A stretch of 64,000 nt of DNA, taken from the NCBI RefSeq assembly GCF_038433155.1, contig NZ_JBCDMW010000007.1, positions 111,319 through 175,318 on the forward strand, written 5' to 3'. Position numbers and translations under genes: made by a program. The notes beneath the pieces were generated by a model. It made no database searches, had not been told where the DNA came from, and saw only the letters and a list, made by a program, of their open reading frames with translations. Source of the DNA: Luteococcus sp038433155 (GTDB lineage Bacteria > Actinomycetota > Actinomycetes > Propionibacteriales > Propionibacteriaceae). The first letter of the stretch is position 1, and each line of letters opens with the position of its first letter. Below, piece after piece: positions 7,746 to 15,616 of this stretch.

Positions 7746-9476
7746 ATGACCACACTGACATCGGGCAGCCCCAGCTGGGCGCTGGGTGAAGGCCCCGCCC
7801 GTCTGCTTGGCGACGACGGGCCGGCACGGCTGCGCACCGAACTCATGGGCACGCTCGAGCTGCGCACTGGGTGGCTGGCCTGCGTCGACCCCTACACGAT
7901 GGATTCGCAGGTGGAGCTGGAGATGCCGGCGGGGGAGCACGAGGTCTACGTCACCGTGGCCGATGTTTCCGAGGAACAGGACGGCAGCCACTGCCGCAAT
8001 TCCGCGCTCAGTCTGTTGCTGGCGCCCCTGGCGGAGGTCCGGACCTCGACGGCGAGGCTGGACACCCTGCTCGACGAGGACGGGGACGTACAGGCCGTCG
8101 GGGTGGATGCCGGGGTGGCCGCCATGATGGAGCGCAGCACCTTCCGGGCTCTCCACGAGTCGGAGCGTGACCACGAGGAGGCCACGGAACGCTGGCTCGA
8201 GCTCTCCGAGTCATCGGTTTCCGCAGTGGACGGATTCATCGACGACGTCAGCGGCGCAGGCGTGGTTGGCGTCGGCGCCGGCTGGGGCGACGGGGGCTAT
8301 GCCGTCGTGCGCGCCTTCGACGCCAACGGACGCCTGCTCGCGGTGCACCTCGACTTCGAGGTCATCGACGGCCTCCGGCCCGAGGAACTGCAGGACGAGG
8401 ATGACGAGTTCGACGACGTCGACCCCACCTCGCCCACCGCGCAACAGCCGGCCGCCCCCATCTCGGCGTCCGTGCGCGCCGTCGGGGCCGTACTGCTCCT
8501 TGCCATGTTCTGCCTCCCCGGCCTGGTGTTCTGGAAGCACGTCCACGGGCGTTCCGGCAGCGGGCTCGCCTGGGTTGCCCTCCTGCCGCCACTCGCGCTG
8601 AGCGCGGTGTTGGCCATGGGCCGTCGCCGTCGGGGTGACGACGGACAGGAGGACGACGGCGCCGTCTCCACCATGCTCTGGTTCGCCGGGATCTTCCTGC
8701 TGGGCGGAATCCTGCTGGTGGAGGTGTTCTGGCCGGTTCCGGTGCTGTTGCACCTGCTGTCCGGTGGCGCTGCCGGCATGGCCGTGAGCATCCTGCTGGG
8801 GAGCCGCGATGGCACCAGGACCAATGTTCCCCTCTGGGCGCACGGCCCCTTGGCGCTGGCTGGCTCATCGCTGCTGCATCTGGCCGCTTGGGGGCGGTTG
8901 CCGTGGAGCCCGCAGTTGGGTGCGTGGGCGGCGATCCTGCTGGGTCAGGCCTTGCTGCCTGCGTGGCTTGCCCTGAAGCCGCTGAGTGTCTTTCCGGAGT
9001 TCCGCGAGGAGCTGGGTGAGCGTTGGCCAACGGTGGACGGGGTGCATCCCCATGACGCCCTGGTCTGGCACGTGGAGGAGAGCCGGCGTGAGCTGATGGG
9101 CATGCGTGCCCTGGTCCTGGCGCTGGTGGGGGCGCTGGTCGTGGTGCCGCTCAGTGTGTCCTGGCCGTGGACAGCGTGGGGATTCCTGGCGGTGGTGCTG
9201 GTGGCGACGGTACGGGATCGCCTGCGACTGGGGGCTGCTGAGCGGGCGCTCGGGGAGCGCCGCGCGGCCGTCAGGCAGCAGCTTGCCCGGCTCTACCCGA
9301 ACCTGCGGGCGCATTCGGTGGTCACGGCCGTCGCCCAGGTGCTCCTCGTGGTGGCCGCCTTTCTCTGCTCGGTCACACCCCTGGCGACGCTGGGGCTCTG
9401 TGCCGTCGCGTCGGCGCTGTGGGTGGCGACCCATCTGTGCCTCTCTGTTGAGCCCAAAGCGCTTGCAAAGTGCTAG
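7746..9476 (+). CDS. DUF4241-like domain fused to a polytopic membrane region
   Basis: A 576-residue protein. Residues about 30-215 resemble DUF4241: LRTGWLACVDPYTM, PAGEHEVYVTVADV, AVGVDAGVAAMMERSTF and GVGAGWGDGGYAVV. Residues about 235-575 contain nine or more hydrophobic segments, for example AVLLLAMFCLPGLVFW and TMLWFAGIFLLGGILLVEVFW. The two parts are linked by an acidic stretch (EDEDDEFDDVDP in outline). DUF4241 proteins are normally soluble and of unknown function. I do not recognise this fusion. AGGAG precedes the ATG. It stands alone between the LacI gene and the VapBC module. Confidence 0.7.
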   Translation: MTTLTSGSPSWALGEGPARLLGDDGPARLRTELMGTLELRTGWLACVDPYTMDSQVELEMPAGEHEVYVTVADVSEEQDGSHCRNSALSLLLAPLAEVRTSTARLDTLLDEDGDVQAVGVDAGVAAMMERSTFRALHESERDHEEATERWLELSESSVSAVDGFIDDVSGAGVVGVGAGWGDGGYAVVRAFDANGRLLAVHLDFEVIDGLRPEELQDEDDEFDDVDPTSPTAQQPAAPISASVRAVGAVLLLAMFCLPGLVFWKHVHGRSGSGLAWVALLPPLALSAVLAMGRRRRGDDGQEDDGAVSTMLWFAGIFLLGGILLVEVFWPVPVLLHLLSGGAAGMAVSILLGSRDGTRTNVPLWAHGPLALAGSSLLHLAAWGRLPWSPQLGAWAAILLGQALLPAWLALKPLSVFPEFREELGERWPTVDGVHPHDALVWHVEESRRELMGMRALVLALVGALVVVPLSVSWPWTAWGFLAVVLVATVRDRLRLGAAERALGERRAAVRQQLARLYPNLRAHSVVTAVAQVLLVVAAFLCSVTPLATLGLCAVASALWVATHLCLSVEPKALAKC

Positions 9477-9486
9477 CATTCCGATC

Positions 9487-9714
9487 ATGACAACCCTCTA
9501 TATTCGTGAGGTTCCCGAAGCGGTTGCCGAGACATTGAAGACACGAGCCGCTGCACAGGGACAGTCCCTGTCCGCCTACGTGAATGCCCAGCTGACCACC
9601 CTTGCGGCCCGGCCCAGCAATGCCGAGATCGCCGCCCGGCTCCGCACTCGAGATCGCAGCGCGGGCGTGTCCACCCAGCGCATCGTCGACGAGGTCCAGG
9701 CGGCGCGTCGGTGA
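9487..9714 (+). CDS. vapB: VapB/FitA-type ribbon-helix-helix antitoxin
   Basis: A 75-residue protein: TLYIREVPEAVAETLKTRAA and LSAYVNAQL match the ribbon-helix-helix of FitA/VapB antitoxins, and the C-terminal part (RSAGVSTQRIVDEVQAARR) would bind the toxin. It overlaps the PIN toxin gene by 4 nt (GTGA). An extended -10 box, TGCTAGCAT, ends 7 nt before the ATG, so the transcript is probably leaderless, and the antitoxin-toxin complex would be expected to repress here. No AGGAGG-like site precedes it. Confidence 0.88.
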   Translation: MTTLYIREVPEAVAETLKTRAAAQGQSLSAYVNAQLTTLAARPSNAEIAARLRTRDRSAGVSTQRIVDEVQAARR

Positions 9715-10103
9715 TCGTGCTCGATGCGTCGGCCATGGTGGAGGCGCTGGTCGGGGCCGCACCATCCGATGAGCTCTTGGGCCTGCTGGAGGGAGACCTT
9801 CATGCTCCGCACCTTCTCGATGTCGAGGTGATGTCAGTGCTGCGAGGTCTTGAACTGGGTCGCGCCATCCCCCCAGCAAGAGCGGAGCAGGCGCTGGACG
9901 ACTACTGGTCGTTCGGCATCGAACGTTACGATCTCGAGCCCCTGGGCGGCAGGATCTGGGAACTGCGTCACCAATTCACCTCGTATGACGCCTCGTACCT
10001 CGCGCTGGCCGAGGCGTTGAGGGCACCCGTGGTGACCTGCGACCGCAAGCTACGGACGGGCGGTCACCGCGCAGACATCAGGTTGATGTCTGGTACGACT
10101 TGA
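9711..10103 (+). CDS. vapC: PIN-domain ribonuclease toxin (VapC)
   Basis: A 130-residue PIN protein starting with GTG at 9711. The acidic metal-binding residues are in place: D5 (IVLDASA), E39 (DVEVMS), D93 (SYDASY) and D111 (TCDRKL). VapC toxins cleave RNA, commonly tRNA or rRNA, when the antitoxin is degraded. All key residues are present, so the module should be functional. Immediately downstream is an IS21-like remnant, a sign of past insertion near this module. Confidence 0.92.
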   Translation: MIVLDASAMVEALVGAAPSDELLGLLEGDLHAPHLLDVEVMSVLRGLELGRAIPPARAEQALDDYWSFGIERYDLEPLGGRIWELRHQFTSYDASYLALAEALRAPVVTCDRKLRTGGHRADIRLMSGTT

Positions 10104-10105
10104 TC

Positions 10106-10222
10106 TGCGGCTGGCCGGCTCAACCCGGCGAACCCGCCGACGTTCTCACGGAACCCGGTGATCGACCTGTCCCAACCGACCCGCTCAGCCAACACCGTCG
10201 CCGGCATGTCCGGGTGGGAGTG
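10106..10222 (-). pseudogene. IS21-like (IstA-type) transposase remnant
   Basis: On the minus strand an open stretch of about 39 codons reads HSHPDMPATVLAERVGWD and continues with RSITGFRENVGGF. This resembles the conserved N-terminal part of actinobacterial IS21-family IstA transposases (PATVIAERIGW...). No start, no catalytic domain and no IstB gene remain. It fills the gap between vapC and the cupin gene. Confidence 0.5.
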
Positions 10223-10235
10223 ATGTACCTCCAGA

Positions 10236-10631
10236 TCAGCGGCCCGCGTACTCCTCGTCGGTGACGTGCTCGGCCCAGGTGACCACCTCGCCGTTCTCGT
10301 CGGCCTCCTGGATGGCGACGTGGCTCATGAAGCGCTCGGGGGCGGCGCCGTGCCAGTGGTCCTCCCCGGGTTCGATGTAGACCACGTCGCCGGGGCGGAA
10401 CTCCCGAACGCCCTCGCGGGTGCCGATCAGTCCGATGCCGTCGGTGACGTAGAGGGTCTGGCCCTTGGGGTGGGTGTGCCAGGCGGTCCGGGCGCCGGGG
10501 GTGAAGCGCACGTGGGCGCAGCCGACGGCGGACTGGTCGTCGGGGTTGCGGACACCGTCGATGAAGACAGTGCCGGTGAACCAGTCCTCCGGGCCTCGGA
10601 CGCTGGTGCCGCTGCTCTGGGTGAACTTCAT
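10236..10631 (-). CDS. Cupin-domain protein
   Basis: A 131-residue single-domain cupin. Motif 1 is in FTPGARTAWHTHPKGQTLYV (two His and a Gln/Glu position) and motif 2 in FRPGDVVYIEPGEDHWHGA, giving the usual metal-binding His set. ATG 10631 follows AAAGGA. It is downstream of the hydrolase gene on the same strand with a 19-bp gap, so both are under the MerR-type promoter at 11.7 kb. Small cupins of this kind (carboxymuconolactone/quercetinase-like) often act on reactive carbonyls or aromatic compounds. Substrate unknown. A 14-codon scar of its 3' end occurs at 3.65 kb. Confidence 0.88.
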   Translation of the reverse strand: MKFTQSSGTSVRGPEDWFTGTVFIDGVRNPDDQSAVGCAHVRFTPGARTAWHTHPKGQTLYVTDGIGLIGTREGVREFRPGDVVYIEPGEDHWHGAAPERFMSHVAIQEADENGEVVTWAEHVTDEEYAGR

Positions 10632-10650
10632 GGTGCGTCCTTTCGGGGTG

Positions 10651-11631
10651 TCAGGCCAGGTGGGTACGGAAGAAGGAGTCGATCCGGTCGAAGGGGATCG
10701 CGTCGTCCTCGCCACCGTCGTAGAGGTCGCAGTGGTTGGCCCCGGGAATGATGACCAGCTCCTTGTTGTCGCCCTTCAGCAGCTCGAAGGCATCCTCGCC
10801 CATGTAGCGGGAGTGGGCCTTCTCGCCGTGGACCACCATCACGGCATTCTCGATCTCGTCGGCGAACTGCAGCAGGTTGGTGTTCATCCACGACAGGTTG
10901 GACGTGGCATTCCAGCCGTCGGTGGAGTTGCCGGAGCGCTCATGGAAACCACGCGGCGTCTTGTAGTAGTCGTGGTAGTCGACGACGAACTGCGGGGCGC
11001 CCTCGGGCAGCGGGTCCACCACGCCACCGGCCCGCAGGTACTCCCCGGAGGCGTAGTCGGCGGTGCGCTGCTCGGCCAAGGCCCGTCGGGCCTCCATCCG
11101 CTTCTCGGCGGAGTCGTCGACGTCGTCGTAGCCCTTGGTGGCGACGCGCGTCATGACGTACGGGGTGGACGCGACGGTGGCCTTGATCCGCGGGTCGATG
11201 GCGGCGGCGTTCATGGCGATGCCGCCCCAGCCGCAGATGCCGATGATCCCGATCTGCTCTGCGTCCACCTCATCGCGTGTGGCCAGGAAGTCAACCGCCG
11301 CGGAGAAGTCTTCGGTGTTGATGTCCGGCAAGGAGGTGCGGCGGGGCTGTCCACCACTCTCGCCGGTGAAGGACGGGTCGAAGGCGACGGTGAGGAAGCC
11401 GCGCTCGGCCATGGTCTGGGCGTACAGGCCCGACGCCTGCTCCTTGACCGCGCCGAAGGGCCCACTGACGGCCAGCGCCGGCAGCGGGCCCGTGGCGTTG
11501 ACGGGGCGGTAGAGGTCGGCGGCCAGGTCGATGCCGAAGCGGTTGTGGAAGGTGACCTTCTCGTGGGTGACCTGCTCACTGCGGGGGAAGGTCTTGTCCC
11601 AGTCGGCGGTCAGTTCGAGGGTGGTTTTCAT
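10651..11631 (-). CDS. Alpha/beta hydrolase of the dienelactone-hydrolase/YcjY group, Cys nucleophile
   Basis: A 326-residue cytoplasmic enzyme. The nucleophile elbow reads GIIGICGWGG, placing Cys133 where most hydrolases have Ser; Cys is also used by dienelactone hydrolase. The catalytic His is probably in PGANHCDLYDGG near residue 300. The fold start ADLYRPVN and GFLTVAFDPSFTGESGG also fit this group. It is divergent from a MerR-family gene and leads the cupin gene, so the pair likely detoxifies or modifies a compound sensed by MerR. Reaction specificity is inference. Confidence 0.85.
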   Translation of the reverse strand: MKTTLELTADWDKTFPRSEQVTHEKVTFHNRFGIDLAADLYRPVNATGPLPALAVSGPFGAVKEQASGLYAQTMAERGFLTVAFDPSFTGESGGQPRRTSLPDINTEDFSAAVDFLATRDEVDAEQIGIIGICGWGGIAMNAAAIDPRIKATVASTPYVMTRVATKGYDDVDDSAEKRMEARRALAEQRTADYASGEYLRAGGVVDPLPEGAPQFVVDYHDYYKTPRGFHERSGNSTDGWNATSNLSWMNTNLLQFADEIENAVMVVHGEKAHSRYMGEDAFELLKGDNKELVIIPGANHCDLYDGGEDDAIPFDRIDSFFRTHLA

Positions 11632-11669
11632 GGTGGCTCCTGCGTAGGGGTGGATGCCGTACAGTCAGC

Positions 11670-11700
11670 ACTCTAGAAGTTGAAGTGAGCTTGAAGTCAA
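11670..11700 (-). promoter_or_regulatory. MerR-type promoter with 19-bp spacer
   Basis: On the minus strand the divergent intergenic region has TTGACT (11695-11700) and TAGAGT (11670-11675) separated by 19 bp, the long spacer that MerR activators untwist. The spacer holds two TTGAAGT heptamers (plus strand) 11 bp apart, at 11680 and 11691. This promoter would drive the hydrolase and cupin genes under control of the adjacent MerR protein. Confidence 0.8.
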
Positions 11701-11706
11701 GGGGTC

Positions 11707-12162
11707 ATGATGGGACACACGATCGGTGAGGTGGCGACGCAGCTGGGGCTGGCCACCTCCACGCTGCGCTACTACGAGGCCGAGGGCCTGCTGCCGAGCG
11801 TGGAGCGAAGCGCCGGCGGGCGGCGGCTCTTCTCCCAGCGCGACGTCGAGGCCTGCCGGGTGATCGAATGTCTCAAGGCGTCTGGGCTGTCGATCCGGCA
11901 GATCAAGGACTTCATGGACATGGTGGCCGAGGGCGACTCTTCGTTGCCCGCGCGCCTGGAGCTCTTCCGCTCGCGTCGCGAGGCCGTGCGCCAGCAGGTG
12001 CGCGAGCTGGAACAGGTGCTGGCCGTGCTCGACTACAAGGCTTGGTACTACGAACAGGCCGTCGCGGCCGGCACGGAGGCCGGGGTCGGCCAGCTGGGGC
12101 CCGACGACCTCCCGGCCGAGCACCGAGCAGCCAAGGAACACCTGGGCAGCCAGATCGGCTGA
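11707..12162 (+). CDS. MerR family transcriptional regulator
   Basis: A 151-residue protein with an N-terminal MerR winged helix (IGEVATQLGLATSTLRYYEAEGLL, GRRLFSQRDV) and a long dimerisation helix (RLELFRSRREAVRQQVRELEQVL). It lacks a cysteine-rich metal loop, so it is more likely to sense an organic or oxidative signal. ATG 11707 and ATG 11710 both follow AAGGGG; 11710 has better spacing. It is divergent from the hydrolase gene, and the shared 75-bp region has a 19-bp-spacer promoter. Confidence 0.9.
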   Translation: MMGHTIGEVATQLGLATSTLRYYEAEGLLPSVERSAGGRRLFSQRDVEACRVIECLKASGLSIRQIKDFMDMVAEGDSSLPARLELFRSRREAVRQQVRELEQVLAVLDYKAWYYEQAVAAGTEAGVGQLGPDDLPAEHRAAKEHLGSQIG

Positions 12163-12169
12163 ACTCCTG

Positions 12170-12538
12170 TCAGCCGAGGGTCACGCGACTCTCGGTGCAC
12201 AACCAGTCACCGCCGACGAGCGTGAACTGCTGAACCGCGTGCAGGGGCCACGCCTGGCCGCAGCCGTCGGCTCGGTGGCCTGTGATGATGTCCCCGGCCA
12301 GCTCTGCCCGGTTGCCGTCGACGTGCACGTCAACGCCCTTCTCGATGACCTGGTGGTAGACGAATTCCTGCCGACGGATGCCGTCGAGCCACTCGTCCAG
12401 CGGCTGGCGGTAGCCGGTCATGTGGACCAGGACGGCGTCGTCGGTGAAGCACTCCCGCAGCGCCTCGGTGTCGGCCTCGTCCATCGCAACCAGCTGCCGC
12501 TTCCAGTTGTCCAGGATCTCGTCGCGTGGCTCGGTCAT
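12170..12538 (-). CDS. SnoaL/DUF4440-like nuclear transport factor 2 family protein
   Basis: A 122-residue protein with the NTF2-like cone fold pattern: ILDNWKRQLVAMDEADTEAL, CFTDDAVLVHMTG, and WPLHAVQQFTLVGGDWLCTESR at the end. ATG 12538 is preceded by GGAAGGAG. It is convergent with merR with only 7 bp between stops. Members are small ligand-binding proteins or enzymes; the sequence does not show which. Confidence 0.8.
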   Translation of the reverse strand: MTEPRDEILDNWKRQLVAMDEADTEALRECFTDDAVLVHMTGYRQPLDEWLDGIRRQEFVYHQVIEKGVDVHVDGNRAELAGDIITGHRADGCGQAWPLHAVQQFTLVGGDWLCTESRVTLG

Positions 12539-12567
12539 CCCGGGCTCCTTCCGGTCAGGCTCCACTG

Positions 12568-13416
12568 TCACCATAGGCCGCGCCGGCCAATCGAGGCGGC
12601 CAGCGTTTCCAACGCAGGATTGTGGCCACGTCCAAGATGGCACCAGTAGGTGGGGTTGGCCTCGGCGTCCCTGATCGGCACGCGGACGCGGTGGTCGTCG
12701 GCCGCCTCGCCTCCGACGATGTCGGTGATGAAGACCGGAAGGCTGGACTGGCGCACGAGCGTGGCGAGCGCTTGCGGATCCTGCACCAGGAAGTTGGCCC
12801 GGGGCATCCGCTCGCGGACCAGGTCCGCCCAGAAGCCGATCTGCGAGTGCAGCAACATGGTCTCGCCGTCGAGCTCACGCAGCCACAGCTCCTTCCGCGT
12901 GGCCGCCGGGTGCGCGGGTGGGACGGACAGTTGCAGATGCTCCGCGCCGCAGCGGAAACCCGCCTCGGAGCGAGCCGGAGGCGTGATGGTGATCCCCAGC
13001 TGCGCCTCTCCCGACGCGAGCGCCTGCTCCACCTCCGCGACGCCGGTCAAGCGGGACGCGATCGTCATTCCGGGAAGAGCCTGCTCGATGCGGGGCAACA
13101 ACCGCCACAGCGGAATCGGGGCGCAGGAGACAACGTCGATGGTTCGCTGGCGGCGTTCGATCGCTGCCACCTCGTCGGTCATGGCCTGCACCTGATCCAG
13201 TACCGAGCGGGCGTGCTTGGCCACCGTCTGACCCACATCGGTGACCATCAGGGTGTTGGCGGATCGCTCGAACAGTGGCAGCGGGAAGGCACGTTCCAGC
13301 CGCTGCATGGAGCGGGAGAGGGCTGGCTGGGTGACGTGCAGTTCATCGGCCGCAGCGGTGAGCGTCCCCCACTCCACGACGGCGAGGAAGTGGCGCAGCT
13401 GCTCCAGGGTGACCAT
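12568..13416 (-). CDS. LysR family transcriptional regulator
   Basis: A 282-residue LysR protein with helix-turn-helix at residues 1-60 (LEQLRHFLAVVEWGTLTAAA, VTQPALSRSMQRLE) and a substrate-binding domain after about residue 90. It is divergent from the aldo/keto reductase gene across a 96-bp gap that contains two TTATGC repeats close to its own start. LysR proteins usually control the divergent neighbour, so it probably regulates the aldo/keto reductase-SDR pair. Inducer unknown. Confidence 0.9.
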   Translation of the reverse strand: MVTLEQLRHFLAVVEWGTLTAAADELHVTQPALSRSMQRLERAFPLPLFERSANTLMVTDVGQTVAKHARSVLDQVQAMTDEVAAIERRQRTIDVVSCAPIPLWRLLPRIEQALPGMTIASRLTGVAEVEQALASGEAQLGITITPPARSEAGFRCGAEHLQLSVPPAHPAATRKELWLRELDGETMLLHSQIGFWADLVRERMPRANFLVQDPQALATLVRQSSLPVFITDIVGGEAADDHRVRVPIRDAEANPTYWCHLGRGHNPALETLAASIGRRGLW

Positions 13417-13512
13417 GCCTTCATGTTATGCCTTTATGCGCAGGATGCAGTTTTCAAGGGGCGATTGGCGAGCCACCATGGGTGTCATTGAGACCGAGCG
13501 TAGGAGCAGACC

Positions 13513-14385
13513 ATGAGCGATGAACAGACTGACAAGCGGATGACCACCCTCAACAATGGGGTGGAGATGCCCCTGCTTGGCTTCGGCGTCTTCCAGGTGC
13601 CGGATGCCGCCGAGTGCGAGCGCGTCGTCAGTGAGGCGCTGGAGGCTGGATACCGCCTGATCGACACCGCCGCCGCCTACGGCAATGAGGAGGCGGTTGG
13701 CCGGGCCATCGCCGCCAGCGGCATCCAGCGCGACGAGATCTTCGTCACCACCAAACTGTGGGTGCAGGATGCCGGCGAGGCCAATGCCCGCGCCGCCTTC
13801 GAGCGTTCGCTGGAGAACCTGGGCCTCGACCACCTGGACCTGTACCTGATCCACCAACCCCTGAATGACTACTACGGCTCCTGGCGGGCGATGGAGAAGT
13901 TGAACGACGAGGGCCTGGTGCGCGCCATCGGGGTGTCGAACTTCTATCCGGAACGCCTGGTGGACCTGTGCCTGAACGCCCGCATCATTCCCGCGGTCGA
14001 CCAGGTGGAGCTGCACCCCTTCTTCCAGCAGGCCGACGCTCTGGCGACGATGGACGAGCTGGGTGTCCGTCCGCAGGCCTGGGGGCCCTTCGCCGAGGGC
14101 CAGCACGGGCTGTTCACCAATCCAGTCCTGACCGAGATCGGCCAGGCGCACGACGCGACCGCCGCCCAGGTGGCACTGCGCTGGAACATCCAGCGCGGTG
14201 TCAGCGTGCTCCCCAGGTCCGTCAATTCCGAGCGCATCGTCGCCAACATCGACGTCTGGGGCTTCGAGCTCTCCGGCGAGGAGATGTCCCGCATTGGGTC
14301 CCTGGACCTGGGGCGCTCGGAGATCGTCGACCACTCGAATCCGAACACCGCTCGGATGCTGAACGGCTTCCGCATCCACGACTGA
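13513..14385 (+). CDS. Aldo/keto reductase
   Basis: A 290-residue NADPH-dependent aldo/keto reductase. The catalytic tetrad is visible: Asp and Tyr in LIDTAAAYGNEEAVG, Lys in VTTKLWV and His in LIHQPLNDY. The cofactor-binding end LPRSVNSERIVANI is also present. It most resembles AKR5-type 2,5-diketo-D-gluconate reductases, though that name does not prove substrate. TAGGAGCAG supplies the ribosome site. It heads a two-gene operon with an SDR (30-bp gap) and is divergent from a LysR regulator. Confidence 0.93.
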   Translation: MSDEQTDKRMTTLNNGVEMPLLGFGVFQVPDAAECERVVSEALEAGYRLIDTAAAYGNEEAVGRAIAASGIQRDEIFVTTKLWVQDAGEANARAAFERSLENLGLDHLDLYLIHQPLNDYYGSWRAMEKLNDEGLVRAIGVSNFYPERLVDLCLNARIIPAVDQVELHPFFQQADALATMDELGVRPQAWGPFAEGQHGLFTNPVLTEIGQAHDATAAQVALRWNIQRGVSVLPRSVNSERIVANIDVWGFELSGEEMSRIGSLDLGRSEIVDHSNPNTARMLNGFRIHD

Positions 14386-14415
14386 CACCGCACCCAGACC
14401 TACGAAGGAATCATC

Positions 14416-15231
14416 ATGACCCACGAGATCGCCGTCCTGATCGGCACCGGAAGCATCGGCGTCGCCATCGCCCGCCAAGCAGCCGTCGGCCGCACCCTGC
14501 TGCTCGCCGACCGTGACGAAGAACAACTCCAGGCCCGCGCCGAGGAACTGCGCAACGAGGGCTTCACCGTCGAGACCCAGACCGTCGACGTGTCCGATCG
14601 CGACGCGGTCGAGACCCTTGCCCAGAGGGCCGACGAGCTGGGCGCCGTGACCCGCGTGATCCACGCCGCTGGAGTGTCACCCAACCAGGCCAGTCCTCAG
14701 CAGATCGTGGCGGTGGACCTGCTGGGCACCGTCTACGTCCTGGAGGCCTTCGGGGCGGTCATCGGCGACCGGGGCTCGGGCATCGTCATCGCGAGTCAGG
14801 CGGGCCACATGGGTAGCTTCCCGGCAGAGCTTGAGCGGCAGCTGGCCTTCGCTTCCGCGGATGAACTGGCGCAGCTCCCGGCCCTGGCGGAGGTCTCCGA
14901 TTCCGGGGCTGCCTACATCCTCGCCAAACGCGCCAATGCGCTGCGCGTGCAGGCCGCCGCCGTCAGTTGGGGAGACCGGCGCGCTCGGGTCAACTGCCTC
15001 AGCCCCGGCATCATCTCCACCCCGCTGGGCCGCCACGAGATGGAGGGGCCGCAGGCCGAGGGCTACCGCTTGATGCTCGAGACCTCACCGGCGGGGCGGA
15101 TGGGCACCCCCGCTGAGATCGGCAACCTGGCCGCCTTCCTGCTCGACGAGCGCGGCGCCTTCATCACCGGCTCGGACATCCTCTGCGACGGAGGTGTCAT
15201 CGCGGCCATGCGAGCCGGCCGGATCGGCTGA
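14416..15231 (+). CDS. SDR family oxidoreductase
   Basis: A 271-residue short-chain dehydrogenase. The nucleotide motif is IGTGSIGVAIA, the active site is YILAK (YxxxK), and the C-terminal cap SPGIISTPLGR and FITGSDILCDGG are typical. The N-terminal glycine motif lacks the usual TGxxxGxG spacing but keeps three Gly. AAGGAATC precedes the ATG. It follows the aldo/keto reductase gene with 30 bp between, and the two likely act on related carbonyl compounds. Confidence 0.9.
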   Translation: MTHEIAVLIGTGSIGVAIARQAAVGRTLLLADRDEEQLQARAEELRNEGFTVETQTVDVSDRDAVETLAQRADELGAVTRVIHAAGVSPNQASPQQIVAVDLLGTVYVLEAFGAVIGDRGSGIVIASQAGHMGSFPAELERQLAFASADELAQLPALAEVSDSGAAYILAKRANALRVQAAAVSWGDRRARVNCLSPGIISTPLGRHEMEGPQAEGYRLMLETSPAGRMGTPAEIGNLAAFLLDERGAFITGSDILCDGGVIAAMRAGRIG

Positions 15232-15285
15232 CCCGGGCAGACGGCACGACGTTGACCTGTCCGAGCCGCCCGACGGTGGGAGTCC

Positions 15286-15525
15286 CAGCGGCTTCACCAT
15301 CAACAGGCAGGGGTTCTGCTCGCCCCACAGGTCGGTCTCCTCCAGCGGTAGGAAGCCCCTCTGCTCGTAGAAGTGCCGGGTGCGGGCGTAGTTCACGTCC
15401 GGGTGCGAGGCGCCCAGCGTCTTCACCTCCAGGAGGGTGGCGCCGCGACGACGAGCGTCGTCCTCCACGGCCTGCACGAGGGCGGTACCGACGCCCTCTC
15501 CGTGGTGGGCTCGGTCCACCACCAT
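15286..15525 (-). pseudogene. GNAT acetyltransferase remnant (C-terminal half)
   Basis: About 80 residues match the C-terminal half of a GNAT N-acetyltransferase: VVDRAHHGEGVGTALVQAVE is the acetyl-CoA-binding motif A, followed by NYARTRHFYEQRGFLPLEE and NPCLLMVKPL. The N-terminal half is missing: no related sequence lies upstream. The normal stop is lost too, since the frame runs on into the 3' end of the convergent SDR gene. It is best read as a decayed gene. Confidence 0.7.
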
Positions 15526-15584
15526 TGGTGGCGAGCGATTTTTCGCCCGTGGCGGCGGCCTCTTCTCCAGCCCCGGCAGCGGGC

Positions 15585-15612
15585 CAGCAGCGCGCTCTCT
15601 TCTCCGCTGCTG
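15585..15612 (-). terminator. Hairpin after dnaB
   Basis: CAGCAGCG (15585-15592) and CGCTGCTG (15605-15612) form an 8-bp GC-rich stem with a 12-nt loop, starting 5 bp beyond the dnaB stop codon. There is no T-tract, so this is a weak terminator candidate. Confidence 0.4.
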
Positions 15613-15616
15613 CCGG

